In this document: one piece after another, positions 32,643 to 40,491 of the stretch | Layout: the number at the start of each line of letters is the position of its first letter | Numbering within the stretch: the stretch's first letter is position 1 | Assembly (NCBI RefSeq): GCF_016862195.1 | Contig: NZ_BOMM01000001.1 | Span: forward strand, 248,001-312,000 | DNA length: 64,000 bases | Source: Paractinoplanes ferrugineus | GTDB lineage: Bacteria > Actinomycetota > Actinomycetes > Mycobacteriales > Micromonosporaceae | Reading direction: 5' to 3' | Notes under the pieces: model-generated | Database searches by the model: none | What the model saw: only the letters and a program-made list of their open reading frames with translations | What the model was told of the DNA's origin: nothing | Program-made: the position numbers and the translations under genes

Positions 32643-32679
32643 ATCGCGGGCCCGCTGGTTGCGGGCCCGCGATTTTTTT
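32643..32679 (+). terminator. Rho-independent terminator ending the che operon
   Basis: ATCGCGGGCCCGC (32643-32655) pairs perfectly with GCGGGCCCGCGAT (32661-32673) around TGGTT and is followed by a run of seven T to 32679. This is the clearest intrinsic terminator in the window. Confidence 0.95.
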
Positions 32680-32683
32680 GGTG

Positions 32684-32709
32684 CTAAGCAATTTCCGGGT
32701 CCGGTCGAA
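32684..32709 (+). promoter_or_regulatory. Candidate FliA-type promoter of flgD-flgE
   Basis: CTAA at 32684-32687, a 16-nt spacer, then GTCGAA at 32704-32709. Each element differs by one base from the CTCA/GCCGAA pattern seen elsewhere in the cluster. It lies just after the che terminator and 36 bp before ATG 32746. Confidence 0.45.
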
Positions 32710-32745
32710 GCTCAGGTTGAGCGACGCAAACGGACAGGAGAAATC

Positions 32746-33336
32746 ATGACCTCGCCGACCTCGGGAATTTCCGGCACTCCGGCCGCCGCGGCCGCGGCCG
32801 CCGCGGCCGCGGCCGCCGCGTCCGGTTCCAAAAGCATCGCGGACAAGGCCAAGGACCTCGGGGACAAGGACACCTTTCTCAAACTGCTCGTGGCCCAGCT
32901 GAAGTATCAGGACCCGAGCAATCCGGCCGACTCGACCCAGTTCCTGGCGCAGACCGCCCAGTTCACCCAGGTCGAGAAGCTCGGCGACATCGCCGACCTG
33001 CTCAAGTCACAGCGCATGATCGGCGCGAGCAGTCTGGTCGGGCACGAGGTCACCTTCATGGACGGGAACGGCGACCACCAGAGCGGCGTCGTCTCGGCCG
33101 CGAAGCTCAACGGGGACAGCGAACCGATGCTTCGGATCGGGAACACGGACGTGCTGCTGTCCAAGGTCATGGAAGTCCAAACACTGGCCCAGTCGGCCGG
33201 TAGCGCGGCGCTCGCGGCCGCGGCCGGCCCGACCGGAATCGCCGCCGGTGCCGCGGCCGCTCCACCGGCGGTCAAGCCGGCCGAGCCGGCGCCCGGCAAA
33301 CCGGCCGACGAGAAGACCGGTCCCGCGACCGCCTGA
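32746..33336 (+). CDS. flgD: Flagellar hook-capping protein FlgD
   Basis: A 196-residue scaffold for hook assembly. The conserved FlgD core is DKDTFLKLLVAQLKYQDPSNPADSTQFLAQTAQFTQVEKL (about residues 45-84), then LVGHEVTFMDGNG. A run of 13 alanines (residues 13-25, DNA 32782-32820, alternating GCC/GCG) precedes it. The C-terminal 60 residues are Ala/Pro-rich and lack the usual FlgD tudor/fibronectin part, so this is a short form. ATG 32746 has AGGAGAA upstream. Confidence 0.92.
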   Translation: MTSPTSGISGTPAAAAAAAAAAAAASGSKSIADKAKDLGDKDTFLKLLVAQLKYQDPSNPADSTQFLAQTAQFTQVEKLGDIADLLKSQRMIGASSLVGHEVTFMDGNGDHQSGVVSAAKLNGDSEPMLRIGNTDVLLSKVMEVQTLAQSAGSAALAAAAGPTGIAAGAAAAPPAVKPAEPAPGKPADEKTGPATA

Positions 33337-33371
33337 TCCCGCGTTCCCGCAACCGCAAAGGACATCGGTAA

Positions 33372-34610
33372 ATGCTGCGCTCTCTCTACTCCGGCATCAG
33401 TGGCCTGCACGCCCACCAGCAGATGATGGACGTCACCGGTAACAACATCGCCAACGTCAACACCGTCGGCTTCAAGGCGAGCAGCGTGCAGTTCCAGGAC
33501 ACGCTCAGCCAGATGCTCGGCGCCGCCGGTGCGCCCCAGAACAACCAGGGCGGCACCAACCCGGCCCAGGTCGGCCTGGGTGTGAGCAACGCCGGCATCC
33601 TCTCCAACTGGTCCCAGGGCTCGCAGGAGACCACCGGCCGGTCCGGCGACATGATGATCCAAGGCGACGGCTTCTTCATCACGCGCAACGGCAACGAGAA
33701 CATCTACACCCGGGCCGGCTCGTTCTCCTTCGACGGCAACGGTCTGCTGACCACCGCGAGCGGGGAGGCGGTGCAGGGCTGGACCGCGCAGGACGGGGTG
33801 GTCAACTCGGCCGCCAAGCCGGGTGACATCACCATGCCGCTGGGCAGCACGATCTCGCCGAAGGCGACCACGAACATCACGCTGAAGGGCAACCTGACAA
33901 GCGATGTGGACACCGCCAACCCGACGGCCTACCCGAAGAACTACGCGATCCCGGTGAAGTGTTTCGACAAACTCGGCACACCGAGCACCCAGGTCGTCAA
34001 CTTCCAGCAGGCGGCGGACGGGACCTACAGCGCGATCTACCCCTGGGACACCGCGACCAACAGCGCGGTCACCGGCGCCACCACGACCCCGATCCCGTTC
34101 GGCACCACCACGCCCGGTAAACCGGACAGCCCCAGCTTCACCATCACCAACCCCAACGGTGACGCGTACACCGTCGACGTCTCGGACATCACCAACTTCT
34201 CCGGTCAGTCCGACGCCCGCGTCTTCGAGGCGGACGGTCAGGTGGCCGGTGCGCTGACGTCACTGTCGTACACCGTCTCCGACACCGGCCAGATCATCGG
34301 GGTCTACAGCAACGGCCTCAAGCAGGTCCTGGGGCAGATCGCGATGGCGACCTTCAAGAACACCAACGGGCTCGAGAAGACCGGAAACTCGGGGTACCGG
34401 GAGACGGTCAACTCCGGGTACGCGCAAGTGGGCGTGCCGGCCAGCGCCGGCATGGGCCAAGTCATCAGCGGTGCACTGGAGATGTCGAACGTCGACCTCG
34501 CCCAGGAGTTCACCAACCTGGTCATCGCCCAGCGCGGTTTCCAGGCGAACTCCCGCGTCATCACCACCTCCGACGAGCTCCTGCAGGAACTCGTCAGCAT
34601 GAAGCGCTAG
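33372..34610 (+). CDS. flgE: Flagellar hook protein FlgE
   Basis: The 412-residue product starts with the rod/hook family helix MLRSLYSGISGLHAHQQMMD, then VTGNNIANVNTVGFKAS, GDMMIQGDGFFI (hook core) and ends with SNVDLAQEFTNLVIAQRGFQANSRVITTSDELLQELVSMKR. The middle D1/D2 region is variable. It forms the universal joint outside the cell after export by the flagellar secretion system. It lies 35 bp after flgD, as in most clusters, and is followed by a terminator. Confidence 0.95.
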   Translation: MLRSLYSGISGLHAHQQMMDVTGNNIANVNTVGFKASSVQFQDTLSQMLGAAGAPQNNQGGTNPAQVGLGVSNAGILSNWSQGSQETTGRSGDMMIQGDGFFITRNGNENIYTRAGSFSFDGNGLLTTASGEAVQGWTAQDGVVNSAAKPGDITMPLGSTISPKATTNITLKGNLTSDVDTANPTAYPKNYAIPVKCFDKLGTPSTQVVNFQQAADGTYSAIYPWDTATNSAVTGATTTPIPFGTTTPGKPDSPSFTITNPNGDAYTVDVSDITNFSGQSDARVFEADGQVAGALTSLSYTVSDTGQIIGVYSNGLKQVLGQIAMATFKNTNGLEKTGNSGYRETVNSGYAQVGVPASAGMGQVISGALEMSNVDLAQEFTNLVIAQRGFQANSRVITTSDELLQELVSMKR

Positions 34611-34634
34611 TACCACGAGCGAGCGATACGGCTG

Positions 34635-34673
34635 ACGGCCGGGACGGACACCACGAGTGTCCGTCCCGGCCGT
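34635..34673 (+). terminator. Hairpin terminator after flgE
   Basis: A 17-bp perfect stem (34635-34651 with 34657-34673) around CACGA, followed by TCGTCTT. It separates flgD-flgE from the flbD unit. Confidence 0.85.
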
Positions 34674-34718
34674 TCGTCTTCAGCCGAACGGCTGCACCCG
34701 ATATGCGACCGGTTGGTT

Positions 34719-34745
34719 CTCATCGGCAACCGTCAAGTCGCCGAA
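34719..34745 (+). promoter_or_regulatory. FliA-type promoter of flbD-motA-motB-fliL
   Basis: CTCA at 34719-34722 and GCCGAA at 34740-34745 with a 17-nt spacer, 64 bp before ATG 34810. Both elements are exact; the spacer is one longer than the others in this cluster. Confidence 0.65.
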
Positions 34746-34809
34746 GTGACATGTGAAAGCGGGCCACGGACGGCCCACCAGCCAGGACCACACCACCACC
34801 CAAGGACGG

Positions 34810-35100
34810 ATGCAAGTGATCCTCGTAACTCGCCTAAACGGTGCCGTGTTCGCCCTGAATCCGGACCTGATCGAGCGTGTGGAGTGCACGCCCGACACGG
34901 TCGTAACGCTGGTCGACGGCACCAAGTACATCGTTGCCGAGTCCGTGCCCGAGTTCATCGACTCGGTCCGTCACTACCGCGCCTCCCTGATCGCCCAGGC
35001 GAGCCGCCTTGAGTCAGAGCCCGCGCCAGTTGCCATGCCGTCCACGGACGACGAAGACCACGACGCCAAGGTGCTCCCGCTGCACCGGAAGGAACACTGA
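34810..35100 (+). CDS. flbD: FlbD-family small flagellar protein
   Basis: A 96-residue protein with the short FlbD (not NtrC-like) signature: MQVILVTRLNGAVFALNPDLIERVE and VVTLVDGTKYIVAESVPEFIDSV. This family sits before motA in Gram-positive clusters and is of unknown function. ATG 34810 is used, as the first strand begins directly. Its TGA overlaps motA ATG by one base. The C-terminal 30 residues are an acidic tail not found in all members. Confidence 0.88.
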   Translation: MQVILVTRLNGAVFALNPDLIERVECTPDTVVTLVDGTKYIVAESVPEFIDSVRHYRASLIAQASRLESEPAPVAMPSTDDEDHDAKVLPLHRKEH

Positions 35101-35891
35101 TGGACATCTCAACCATCGTCGGTGTAGTTGTTGCACTGATCATCGTCTTCACGGTTCAGATCCTCGAAGGCGGTTCGCCCTCCTCGATCATCCTGATCCC
35201 GTCGATGCTGCTGGTGTTCGGCGGAGCGTTCATGGCCGGTATGGCCGGCGGTGTTCTGAAGGACGCGACCGGCGCCGGCAAGACCTTGCAGAAGGCGTTC
35301 CTGGCCAAGGTCACGCCGCCGACGCAGCTGGTCGACAACATCGTGAAGCTGGCCGAGCGGGCCCGCCGCGAAGGCCTGCTGGCCCTCGAGGACGCGGTCA
35401 AGACGGTCGAGCACCCGTTCCTCAAGCGCGGTCTGCAGCTGGCGATCGACGGCACCGACCCGGAGGAACTGCACGACATCCTGCACGCCGAGATCGCCGC
35501 CAAGAAGAAGGCCGACAAGGCCAGCGCCAAGCTCTTCGAGAACATGGGCGGTTACGCCCCCACGATCGGCATCATCGGCACGGTCATGGGCCTCGTGCAC
35601 GTGCTCGAGAACCTGAACAAGCCGGAGACGCTCGGTCACTCGATCTCCGCCGCGTTCGTCGCGACCCTCTGGGGTGTGCTGAGCGCCAACGTCATCTGGC
35701 TGCCGGTCGCCGCTCGGCTGAACCGCCTCAGCGCGGTCGAGGCGGAGGAGATGGAACTGGTCGTCGACGGTGTACTCGCGATCCAGGCCGGCTCGAACCC
35801 GCGCCTCGTTGCCCAGAAGCTCCGCTCCCTGCTCCCGCCGGACGAGGCCAAGAAGGCCGAGGCGGCCGCGAACACCAAGAAGGCGGCATAA
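35100..35891 (+). CDS. motA: Flagellar stator protein MotA
   Basis: A 263-residue membrane protein with four helices: residues 2-20, 31-50, a central cytoplasmic domain, then GYAPTIGIIGTVMGLVHVL and AAFVATLWGVLSANVIWLPVAARL. The cytoplasmic loop carries the charged positions that contact FliG (FLKRGLQLAIDGTDPEEL). With MotB it couples ion flow to rotation. The overlap with flbD (TGATG) and 3-nt gap to motB show tight coupling. The C-terminus is Lys/Ala-rich. Confidence 0.95.
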   Translation: MDISTIVGVVVALIIVFTVQILEGGSPSSIILIPSMLLVFGGAFMAGMAGGVLKDATGAGKTLQKAFLAKVTPPTQLVDNIVKLAERARREGLLALEDAVKTVEHPFLKRGLQLAIDGTDPEELHDILHAEIAAKKKADKASAKLFENMGGYAPTIGIIGTVMGLVHVLENLNKPETLGHSISAAFVATLWGVLSANVIWLPVAARLNRLSAVEAEEMELVVDGVLAIQAGSNPRLVAQKLRSLLPPDEAKKAEAAANTKKAA

Positions 35892-35894
35892 CCG

Positions 35895-36950
35895 ATGAGC
35901 TCAGGCGGCGGCAAGCGCAAGAAGGCCCACGAGGAACACGAGGAGCACGTCAACCACGAGCGCTGGCTTGTTTCGTACGCCGACATGCTCACCCTGCTGT
36001 TTGTTCTGTTCGTAGTGCTGTACTCCATGTCCGACGTCAACATGAAGAAGTTCGCTCAGCTGGCGTCCGGTCTGTCGCAGGGCTTCGGGGCGCAGAGCGC
36101 CGCGTTCTCCGGCTCCCAGTCGACGCTTGACGGCGCCGGCCAGAGCGCCGAGATCGTGCAGATCGACCCGGGTGCCAACCCGGGGGACGGCAAGACCGGC
36201 ACCTCGAATATGACTGAGAAGGAGAAGGCGGCGGTCAAGGCGGCCGTGCAGGCCGAGGACCGGCTCAAGCAGTCGCAGAACGCTGAGGCGGCGGCCAAGG
36301 AGTCCGAGAACCTGAAGAAGGTCGAGAACAAGCTGTCCGACGCGCTTGCCAAGCAGGGCCTGCTCAACGCGGTCAAGTTCACCATCGACCGGCGCGGCCT
36401 GGTGGTCACCATCGTCACCAACGAGGTGGTCTTCGCCGGTAACCGGGCCGACCTGCAGGCCGGTGGCAAGAAGATCCTGAACGCGCTGGCTCCGACGCTG
36501 GCGAAGCTGCCCAACAACCTCGAGGTCGACGGCAACACCAACCAGCTCAAGGCGGTCACCACGTTCTACCCGAGCGGCTGGGAGCTCTCCGCGGCTCGCG
36601 CCTCGACCACGGTCCGCTATTTCGCCGGCCACGGCATCGCCAAGAACCGGATGAGCGCCGTCGGTTTCTCCGACACCAAGCCGCTCATCGACCCGAGCGA
36701 CCCGCGCTCGATCACCATGAACCGCCGGGTGGACGTCGTCGTCCTCACCACCCTCCCGGCCGACCAGGCAGCGCTCCTGCCGGCCGCGTCCGGCTCGGAC
36801 GCGAAGCTGCACTCCGGTCAGACCACGGCCCAGGCCGCGGCGATCGCCAAGGCAGTCGAGCAGGCTGACAGCTCCACCGGCACGACGGGCACGACGGGCA
36901 CGACTGGTTCGACCGGCACGCCTGCTTCCAACACGACCACGCACGACTGA
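35895..36950 (+). CDS. motB: Flagellar stator protein MotB
   Basis: A 351-residue protein with a basic His/Glu N-terminus, one transmembrane helix (about 28-47, YADMLTLLFVLFVVLYSMSD) holding the ion-binding D30, a charged helical linker and an OmpA-like peptidoglycan-binding domain (NLEVDGNTNQL..., WELSAARASTTVRYFAGHGI, NRMSAVGFSDTKPL, NRRVDVVVL). D30 in YADM is typical of stators; the flanking residues do not settle proton versus sodium. The end has GTT repeats. Confidence 0.95.
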   Translation: MSSGGGKRKKAHEEHEEHVNHERWLVSYADMLTLLFVLFVVLYSMSDVNMKKFAQLASGLSQGFGAQSAAFSGSQSTLDGAGQSAEIVQIDPGANPGDGKTGTSNMTEKEKAAVKAAVQAEDRLKQSQNAEAAAKESENLKKVENKLSDALAKQGLLNAVKFTIDRRGLVVTIVTNEVVFAGNRADLQAGGKKILNALAPTLAKLPNNLEVDGNTNQLKAVTTFYPSGWELSAARASTTVRYFAGHGIAKNRMSAVGFSDTKPLIDPSDPRSITMNRRVDVVVLTTLPADQAALLPAASGSDAKLHSGQTTAQAAAIAKAVEQADSSTGTTGTTGTTGSTGTPASNTTTHD

Positions 36951-36964
36951 CGGGGGGATCACCG

Positions 36965-37423
36965 ATGGCTGACGAGACGAAGGACGGCGCTGCCGAGGCG
37001 CCGAAGAAGTCCAAGAAGATGCTCATGATCATCGTGATCGCCGTGGTCGTGCTGCTGGGCGGTGGCGGCGGAGCGTACTTCATGCTGAAGGGTGACAAGG
37101 CGGAGGCGGCCAAGACGCCCGAGAAGGGCGCGGTCACCGGGATCGACGACGCACTGACGATCAACCTGGCCGACAGTCACTACCTCAAGATCAAGTTTGC
37201 TCTGCAGCAGACGGCGGAGGCCGGCACCGAGGAAGTCGACACGAGCGAGGCCATCGAGCTGACGATCGACGCCTACACCGGCAAGACGGTCGCCGAGCTG
37301 AGCACCGAGAAGGGCCGCGAGGAGATCAAGAGCGAGCTGCTGGCGAAGATCGTGAAGGCGTACACCGAAGAGAAGAAAGAAATGGTCATGGGCATCTACT
37401 ACACCCAGTTCGTGACCCAGTAA
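36965..37423 (+). CDS. fliL: Flagellar basal body-associated protein FliL
   Basis: A 152-residue single-pass protein with a transmembrane helix at residues 18-39 (KMLMIIVIAVVVLLGGGGGAYFML) and an extracytoplasmic domain: ALTINLADSHYLKIKFALQQT and TAYTGKTVAELSTEKGREEIKSEL, ending YYTQFVTQ. FliL supports stator function. It is 14 nt after motB and is followed by a strong hairpin, so it ends the flbD unit. Confidence 0.93.
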   Translation: MADETKDGAAEAPKKSKKMLMIIVIAVVVLLGGGGGAYFMLKGDKAEAAKTPEKGAVTGIDDALTINLADSHYLKIKFALQQTAEAGTEEVDTSEAIELTIDAYTGKTVAELSTEKGREEIKSELLAKIVKAYTEEKKEMVMGIYYTQFVTQ

Positions 37424-37447
37424 GTCGCTGAGCCGGCGTAACCGGAC

Positions 37448-37475
37448 GGGCGGGATCACTTCGGTGATCCCGCCC
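37448..37475 (+). terminator. Hairpin terminator after fliL (UUCG loop)
   Basis: GGGCGGGATCAC (37448-37459) pairs perfectly with GTGATCCCGCCC (37464-37475) around TTCG, then ATTTG. Confidence 0.9.
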
Positions 37476-37509
37476 ATTTGCCGATCTGCGGATAAATACG
37501 GCCCTCGCG

Positions 37510-37535
37510 CTCAGCGGTTCCGGAAATGAGCCGAT
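37510..37535 (+). promoter_or_regulatory. FliA-type promoter of the fliM export operon
   Basis: CTCA at 37510-37513, a 16-nt spacer, GCCGAT at 37530-37535. The fliM GTG is at 37545, so transcription starts only about 2-3 nt before translation. No good Shine-Dalgarno fits, so the message would be nearly leaderless. Confidence 0.7.
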
Positions 37536-37544
37536 GGGGACGAC

Positions 37545-38489
37545 GTGACCTCCGCAACACGATCCCCGGGCAAGATGTCGCGTCGCGGGCAGAGCGGAGG
37601 GCCGACGGCGTACGACTTCCGCCGGCCGGTCAAGCTCTCCCGGGACCACGTGCGCACGCTGCAGACCGCGTTCGAGACGTACGCGCGCAGCTGCGGCACC
37701 CTGCTGACCACCCGCCTGCGCGTGGTCAGCAGCGTCACGCTCGCCGCCATCGAGCAGCTCAACTACGACGAGTACGTCGCCTCCCTGAACAACCCCACAG
37801 TGATCGCGGTGGTGACCCTCGATCCGCTCGACGGTACGGCGTTGATGGAGCTGTCCTCCTCCGCCGCGATGACCGCCATCGACCACATGCTCGGCGGTCC
37901 CGGGGGCCCGCAGCCGGAGCGGCCGCTCACCGAGGTCGAGATGCCGCTGCTGCGTGGCCTGCTGGAGCGGATGCTGGGCGAGCTGCGGTACGGCTTCGAG
38001 ACCCTGGTCGCCATGCAGCCGAAGCTCAAAGAGATCGAGTACAACGCCCAGTTCCTGCGTGCGCACGCCCCCGGCGACGCCTGCGTCGTCGCCACGTTCG
38101 ATCTGAAGATCGGCGCCGAGGAGTGCCTCGCCAGTCTCTGCATGCCGTTCAACATGATCCTGCCGGTGCTGTCGCGCACCGAGACGGTCGTGCTCAGTGA
38201 CAAGGAGCGGGCCAGCAAGGACCTGGCGCTGCGCAACCTGACCGCCGGCCTTTTCTCGGCTCCGATCGACGTCGCGGTCCGATTCCAGCCCATTCGGATG
38301 CGTACCGATGACATCGTGGATCTGCGACCCGGTGACGTCGTGCCGCTGACGCACGCGACCAGCCGCCCGCTCGAGGTGACCGTCAACGAGACCGTCTTCG
38401 CTCACGCAGTTCCCGGTAATCAGGGCGCCCGGCTTGCCTGTCTCGTGGTGCCGTCGCCCAAGGAGTCTCCCAAGGAGTCAGGCCGCTAA
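37545..38489 (+). CDS. fliM: Flagellar motor switch protein FliM
   Basis: The 314-residue product has a CheC-like middle domain: LRVVSSVTLAAIEQLNYDEYVASLNNPTVIAVV, AAMTAIDHMLGGPGG and GFETLVAMQPKLKEIEYN. A SpoA domain closes it (LRPGDVVPLTHATSRPLEVTVNETVFAHAVPGNQG). The classical N-terminal CheY-binding LSQ.EID motif is not evident: the start is SATRSPGKMSRRGQ. CheY may therefore bind elsewhere. GTG 37545 is closely preceded by the promoter. The stop TAATG overlaps fliN. Confidence 0.92.
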   Translation: MTSATRSPGKMSRRGQSGGPTAYDFRRPVKLSRDHVRTLQTAFETYARSCGTLLTTRLRVVSSVTLAAIEQLNYDEYVASLNNPTVIAVVTLDPLDGTALMELSSSAAMTAIDHMLGGPGGPQPERPLTEVEMPLLRGLLERMLGELRYGFETLVAMQPKLKEIEYNAQFLRAHAPGDACVVATFDLKIGAEECLASLCMPFNMILPVLSRTETVVLSDKERASKDLALRNLTAGLFSAPIDVAVRFQPIRMRTDDIVDLRPGDVVPLTHATSRPLEVTVNETVFAHAVPGNQGARLACLVVPSPKESPKESGR

Positions 38490-39253
38490 TGACCGCGCCC
38501 ACGATCACCGCACCCCAGCTGGCGCTCGCCCGGAGCGCCGCGGAAGCCGCTCTTGCCGTCCTGCCCACCAGCCGCGCTCTCACCGCCGCCGCGCCGGTGG
38601 CCGCGTCCGCCGACACCGTCATCGACGGCCAGGCGGTGACCGCCCGGTTCAGCGGCGCGGCGAACGGTGAGGTCGTCGTGGTGGTCGGCCAGGACCTCGC
38701 GGACGCGCTCAAGGAGAGTCCGCTCGGCGAGCTCGACCTGACCGCCGCGGTTCGGCCCGCTCTGGAGGCTGCCTCGCGGGTCTTCGGACCGGTCGTGGTC
38801 GACCCCGGCACGGTGATGGAGCCGGGCGTCGCGCTGAGCTCGATGGCCACCAAGGAAGACGCCGTGGTGGTCCCGCTGGTCGAGGGCGAGGAGGTCCGCG
38901 CGATCCTCGGGCTCGCGCTCAGCCCGTGGCCCACCGAGGAGCCGGGTCAGATGAACCTCGCGGCCACCCGGGCCCCGGCTCCGTCGTCCGCCATGGCCAT
39001 GGCCCACGGCCTGGACATGCTCCACGACGTGGAGATGGAGGTCTCGGCCGAGCTCGGCCGCACCCGGATGAGCGTGCGCGAACTCCTCTCCCTCAACCCG
39101 GGCGCCATCGTCGAGCTGGACCGGGCCGCCGGCAGCCCGGCCGACCTGCTGGTCAACGGCCGGCTGATCGCCCGCGGCGAGGTCGTGGTGGTGGACGAGA
39201 ACTTCGGCATCCGGATCACCGAGATCGTCGCGCCCGGCACCGAGCGGGAGTAA
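38489..39253 (+). CDS. fliN: Flagellar motor switch protein FliN, long (FliY-like) form
   Basis: A 254-residue protein whose last 80 residues are a SpoA domain (DVEMEVSAELGRTRMSVRELLSLNPGAIVELDRAAGSPADLLVNG). The N-terminal 165 residues form an Ala-rich CheC-like domain (FGPVVVDPGTVM, VVPLVEGEEV..ILGLALSP). Standard FliN is about 100-140 residues, so this is nearer the FliY layout, though I see no E-x-x-N phosphatase motif. It starts at ATG 38489 within the fliM stop. Confidence 0.88.
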   Translation: MTAPTITAPQLALARSAAEAALAVLPTSRALTAAAPVAASADTVIDGQAVTARFSGAANGEVVVVVGQDLADALKESPLGELDLTAAVRPALEAASRVFGPVVVDPGTVMEPGVALSSMATKEDAVVVPLVEGEEVRAILGLALSPWPTEEPGQMNLAATRAPAPSSAMAMAHGLDMLHDVEMEVSAELGRTRMSVRELLSLNPGAIVELDRAAGSPADLLVNGRLIARGEVVVVDENFGIRITEIVAPGTERE

Positions 39254-39258
39254 CCGCC

Positions 39259-39648
39259 GTGTTCGAGCTCGCGCTGCGGATCGGCTTCTCGGTATTCATC
39301 GTGCTGGGCCTGATGTGGGCCCTGGCCCGGGTGTTACGCCGCCCGCTGAGCGCCCGCCGCGCGCACGGCTCGCTCGCCGTGCTGAACCATCAGCAGCTCA
39401 CCCGCAACGCGGCGGTGACCGTGGTCAAGGTGGCCGACCGGGCGTTCGTCCTCGGTGTCACCGAGACCCAGGTCAGCCTGCTTGGCGAGGCCGAGGTGGC
39501 GGCCTTCGAGCGACACGAGCACGAGGAACACGTACACCTCGACCCGGACGAGTTGCCCGGCATGCACCCGGCCGGTGACGGCCGACCGACCCCGCGCACC
39601 TGGACTTCGACGCTTGACCTCATTCGCGACCGGACATCGAGGCGATAA
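39259..39648 (+). CDS. fliO: Flagellar biosynthesis protein FliO
   Basis: A 129-residue protein with one N-terminal helix (FELALRIGFSVFIVLGLMWAL) and a cytoplasmic part: GSLAVLNHQQLTRNAAVTVVKVADRAFVLGVTETQVSLL, the FliO strand pattern. It assists FliP assembly into the export gate. GTG 39259 is the likely start, 5 nt after fliN. Codon 26 is TTA (39334-39336), rare in this genome. The gene ends 3 nt before fliP. Confidence 0.88.
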   Translation: MFELALRIGFSVFIVLGLMWALARVLRRPLSARRAHGSLAVLNHQQLTRNAAVTVVKVADRAFVLGVTETQVSLLGEAEVAAFERHEHEEHVHLDPDELPGMHPAGDGRPTPRTWTSTLDLIRDRTSRR

Positions 39649-39651
39649 GCC

Positions 39652-40491
39652 ATGCGACGCGCGATCCTGCTGCTGTTCGTCACTTTCGGCCTGGCCCTGG
39701 TGCTGGCCCCCGGTGCGGCTCAGGCCGAGCCGAGACCGGTGCCCATGCCGATGGCCCCGGCGGTGGTGACCGTCGCGATGCCGGATCGGGTGCCCCAGGC
39801 GCCCACCCCGCCGTCGCCGCCGAGCATCAACCTCAACGTCAACGGCACCAATCCGGACGGCAGCCGGCCGGCTTCGTCACTGGTGATCATGCTGGGTCTG
39901 ACCGTGCTGTCGGTGGCCCCGGCCGTACTGTTGCTCTGCACGTCCTTCACCAAGGTCTTCATGGTCCTCGGCATCACCCGCAACGCGCTCGGCCTGACCA
40001 GCATGCCGCCCAACCAGGTGCTCGCCGGGCTGGCCCTGTTCCTGAGCCTGTTCATCATGGGACCGACCGTCTCGGCCATGAACGAGCAGGGTGTGCAGCC
40101 CTATCTCAAGGGCGACAAGACCCAGACGCAGGCGTTCAAGGACGGCGTGAAGCCGTTGCGCGAGTTCATGTGGAAGACGACCCGTGAGGACGAGGTCGGC
40201 CTCATGCTCAAGCTGTCCGACTCCAAGCAGCCCCGCAACAAGGACGACGTCGAGCTGACCACGCTGATCCCCGCGTTCGTGCTGTCCGAGCTGCGGGCCG
40301 CGTTCATCATCGGCTTCGTCATCTTCATCCCGTTCCTGCTCATCGACATGGTGGTCTCGGCGTCACTGATGTCGCTGGGCATGATGATGCTGCCCCCGGT
40401 GACCATCTCCCTGCCCTTCAAGCTGCTGTTGTTCGTGATGGTCAACGGCTGGGGGCTGATTCTGACCGCCCTGGTGGCGTCGTACCGATGA
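39652..40491 (+). CDS. fliP: Flagellar export gate protein FliP
   Basis: The 279-residue product has an N-terminal signal peptide (residues 1-25, LLLFVTFGLALVLAPGAAQA) as in FliP. The core is VIMLGLTVLSVAPAVLLLCTSFTKVFMVLGITRNALG, PPNQVLAGLALFLSLFIMGP, LIPAFVLSELRAAFIIGFVIFIPFLLIDMVV and SMGMMMLPP. FliP oligomerises with FliQ and FliR to form the secretion pore. The stop overlaps the ATG of fliR (ATGA), leaving no room for fliQ, which normally lies between them. Confidence 0.96.
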   Translation: MRRAILLLFVTFGLALVLAPGAAQAEPRPVPMPMAPAVVTVAMPDRVPQAPTPPSPPSINLNVNGTNPDGSRPASSLVIMLGLTVLSVAPAVLLLCTSFTKVFMVLGITRNALGLTSMPPNQVLAGLALFLSLFIMGPTVSAMNEQGVQPYLKGDKTQTQAFKDGVKPLREFMWKTTREDEVGLMLKLSDSKQPRNKDDVELTTLIPAFVLSELRAAFIIGFVIFIPFLLIDMVVSASLMSLGMMMLPPVTISLPFKLLLFVMVNGWGLILTALVASYR

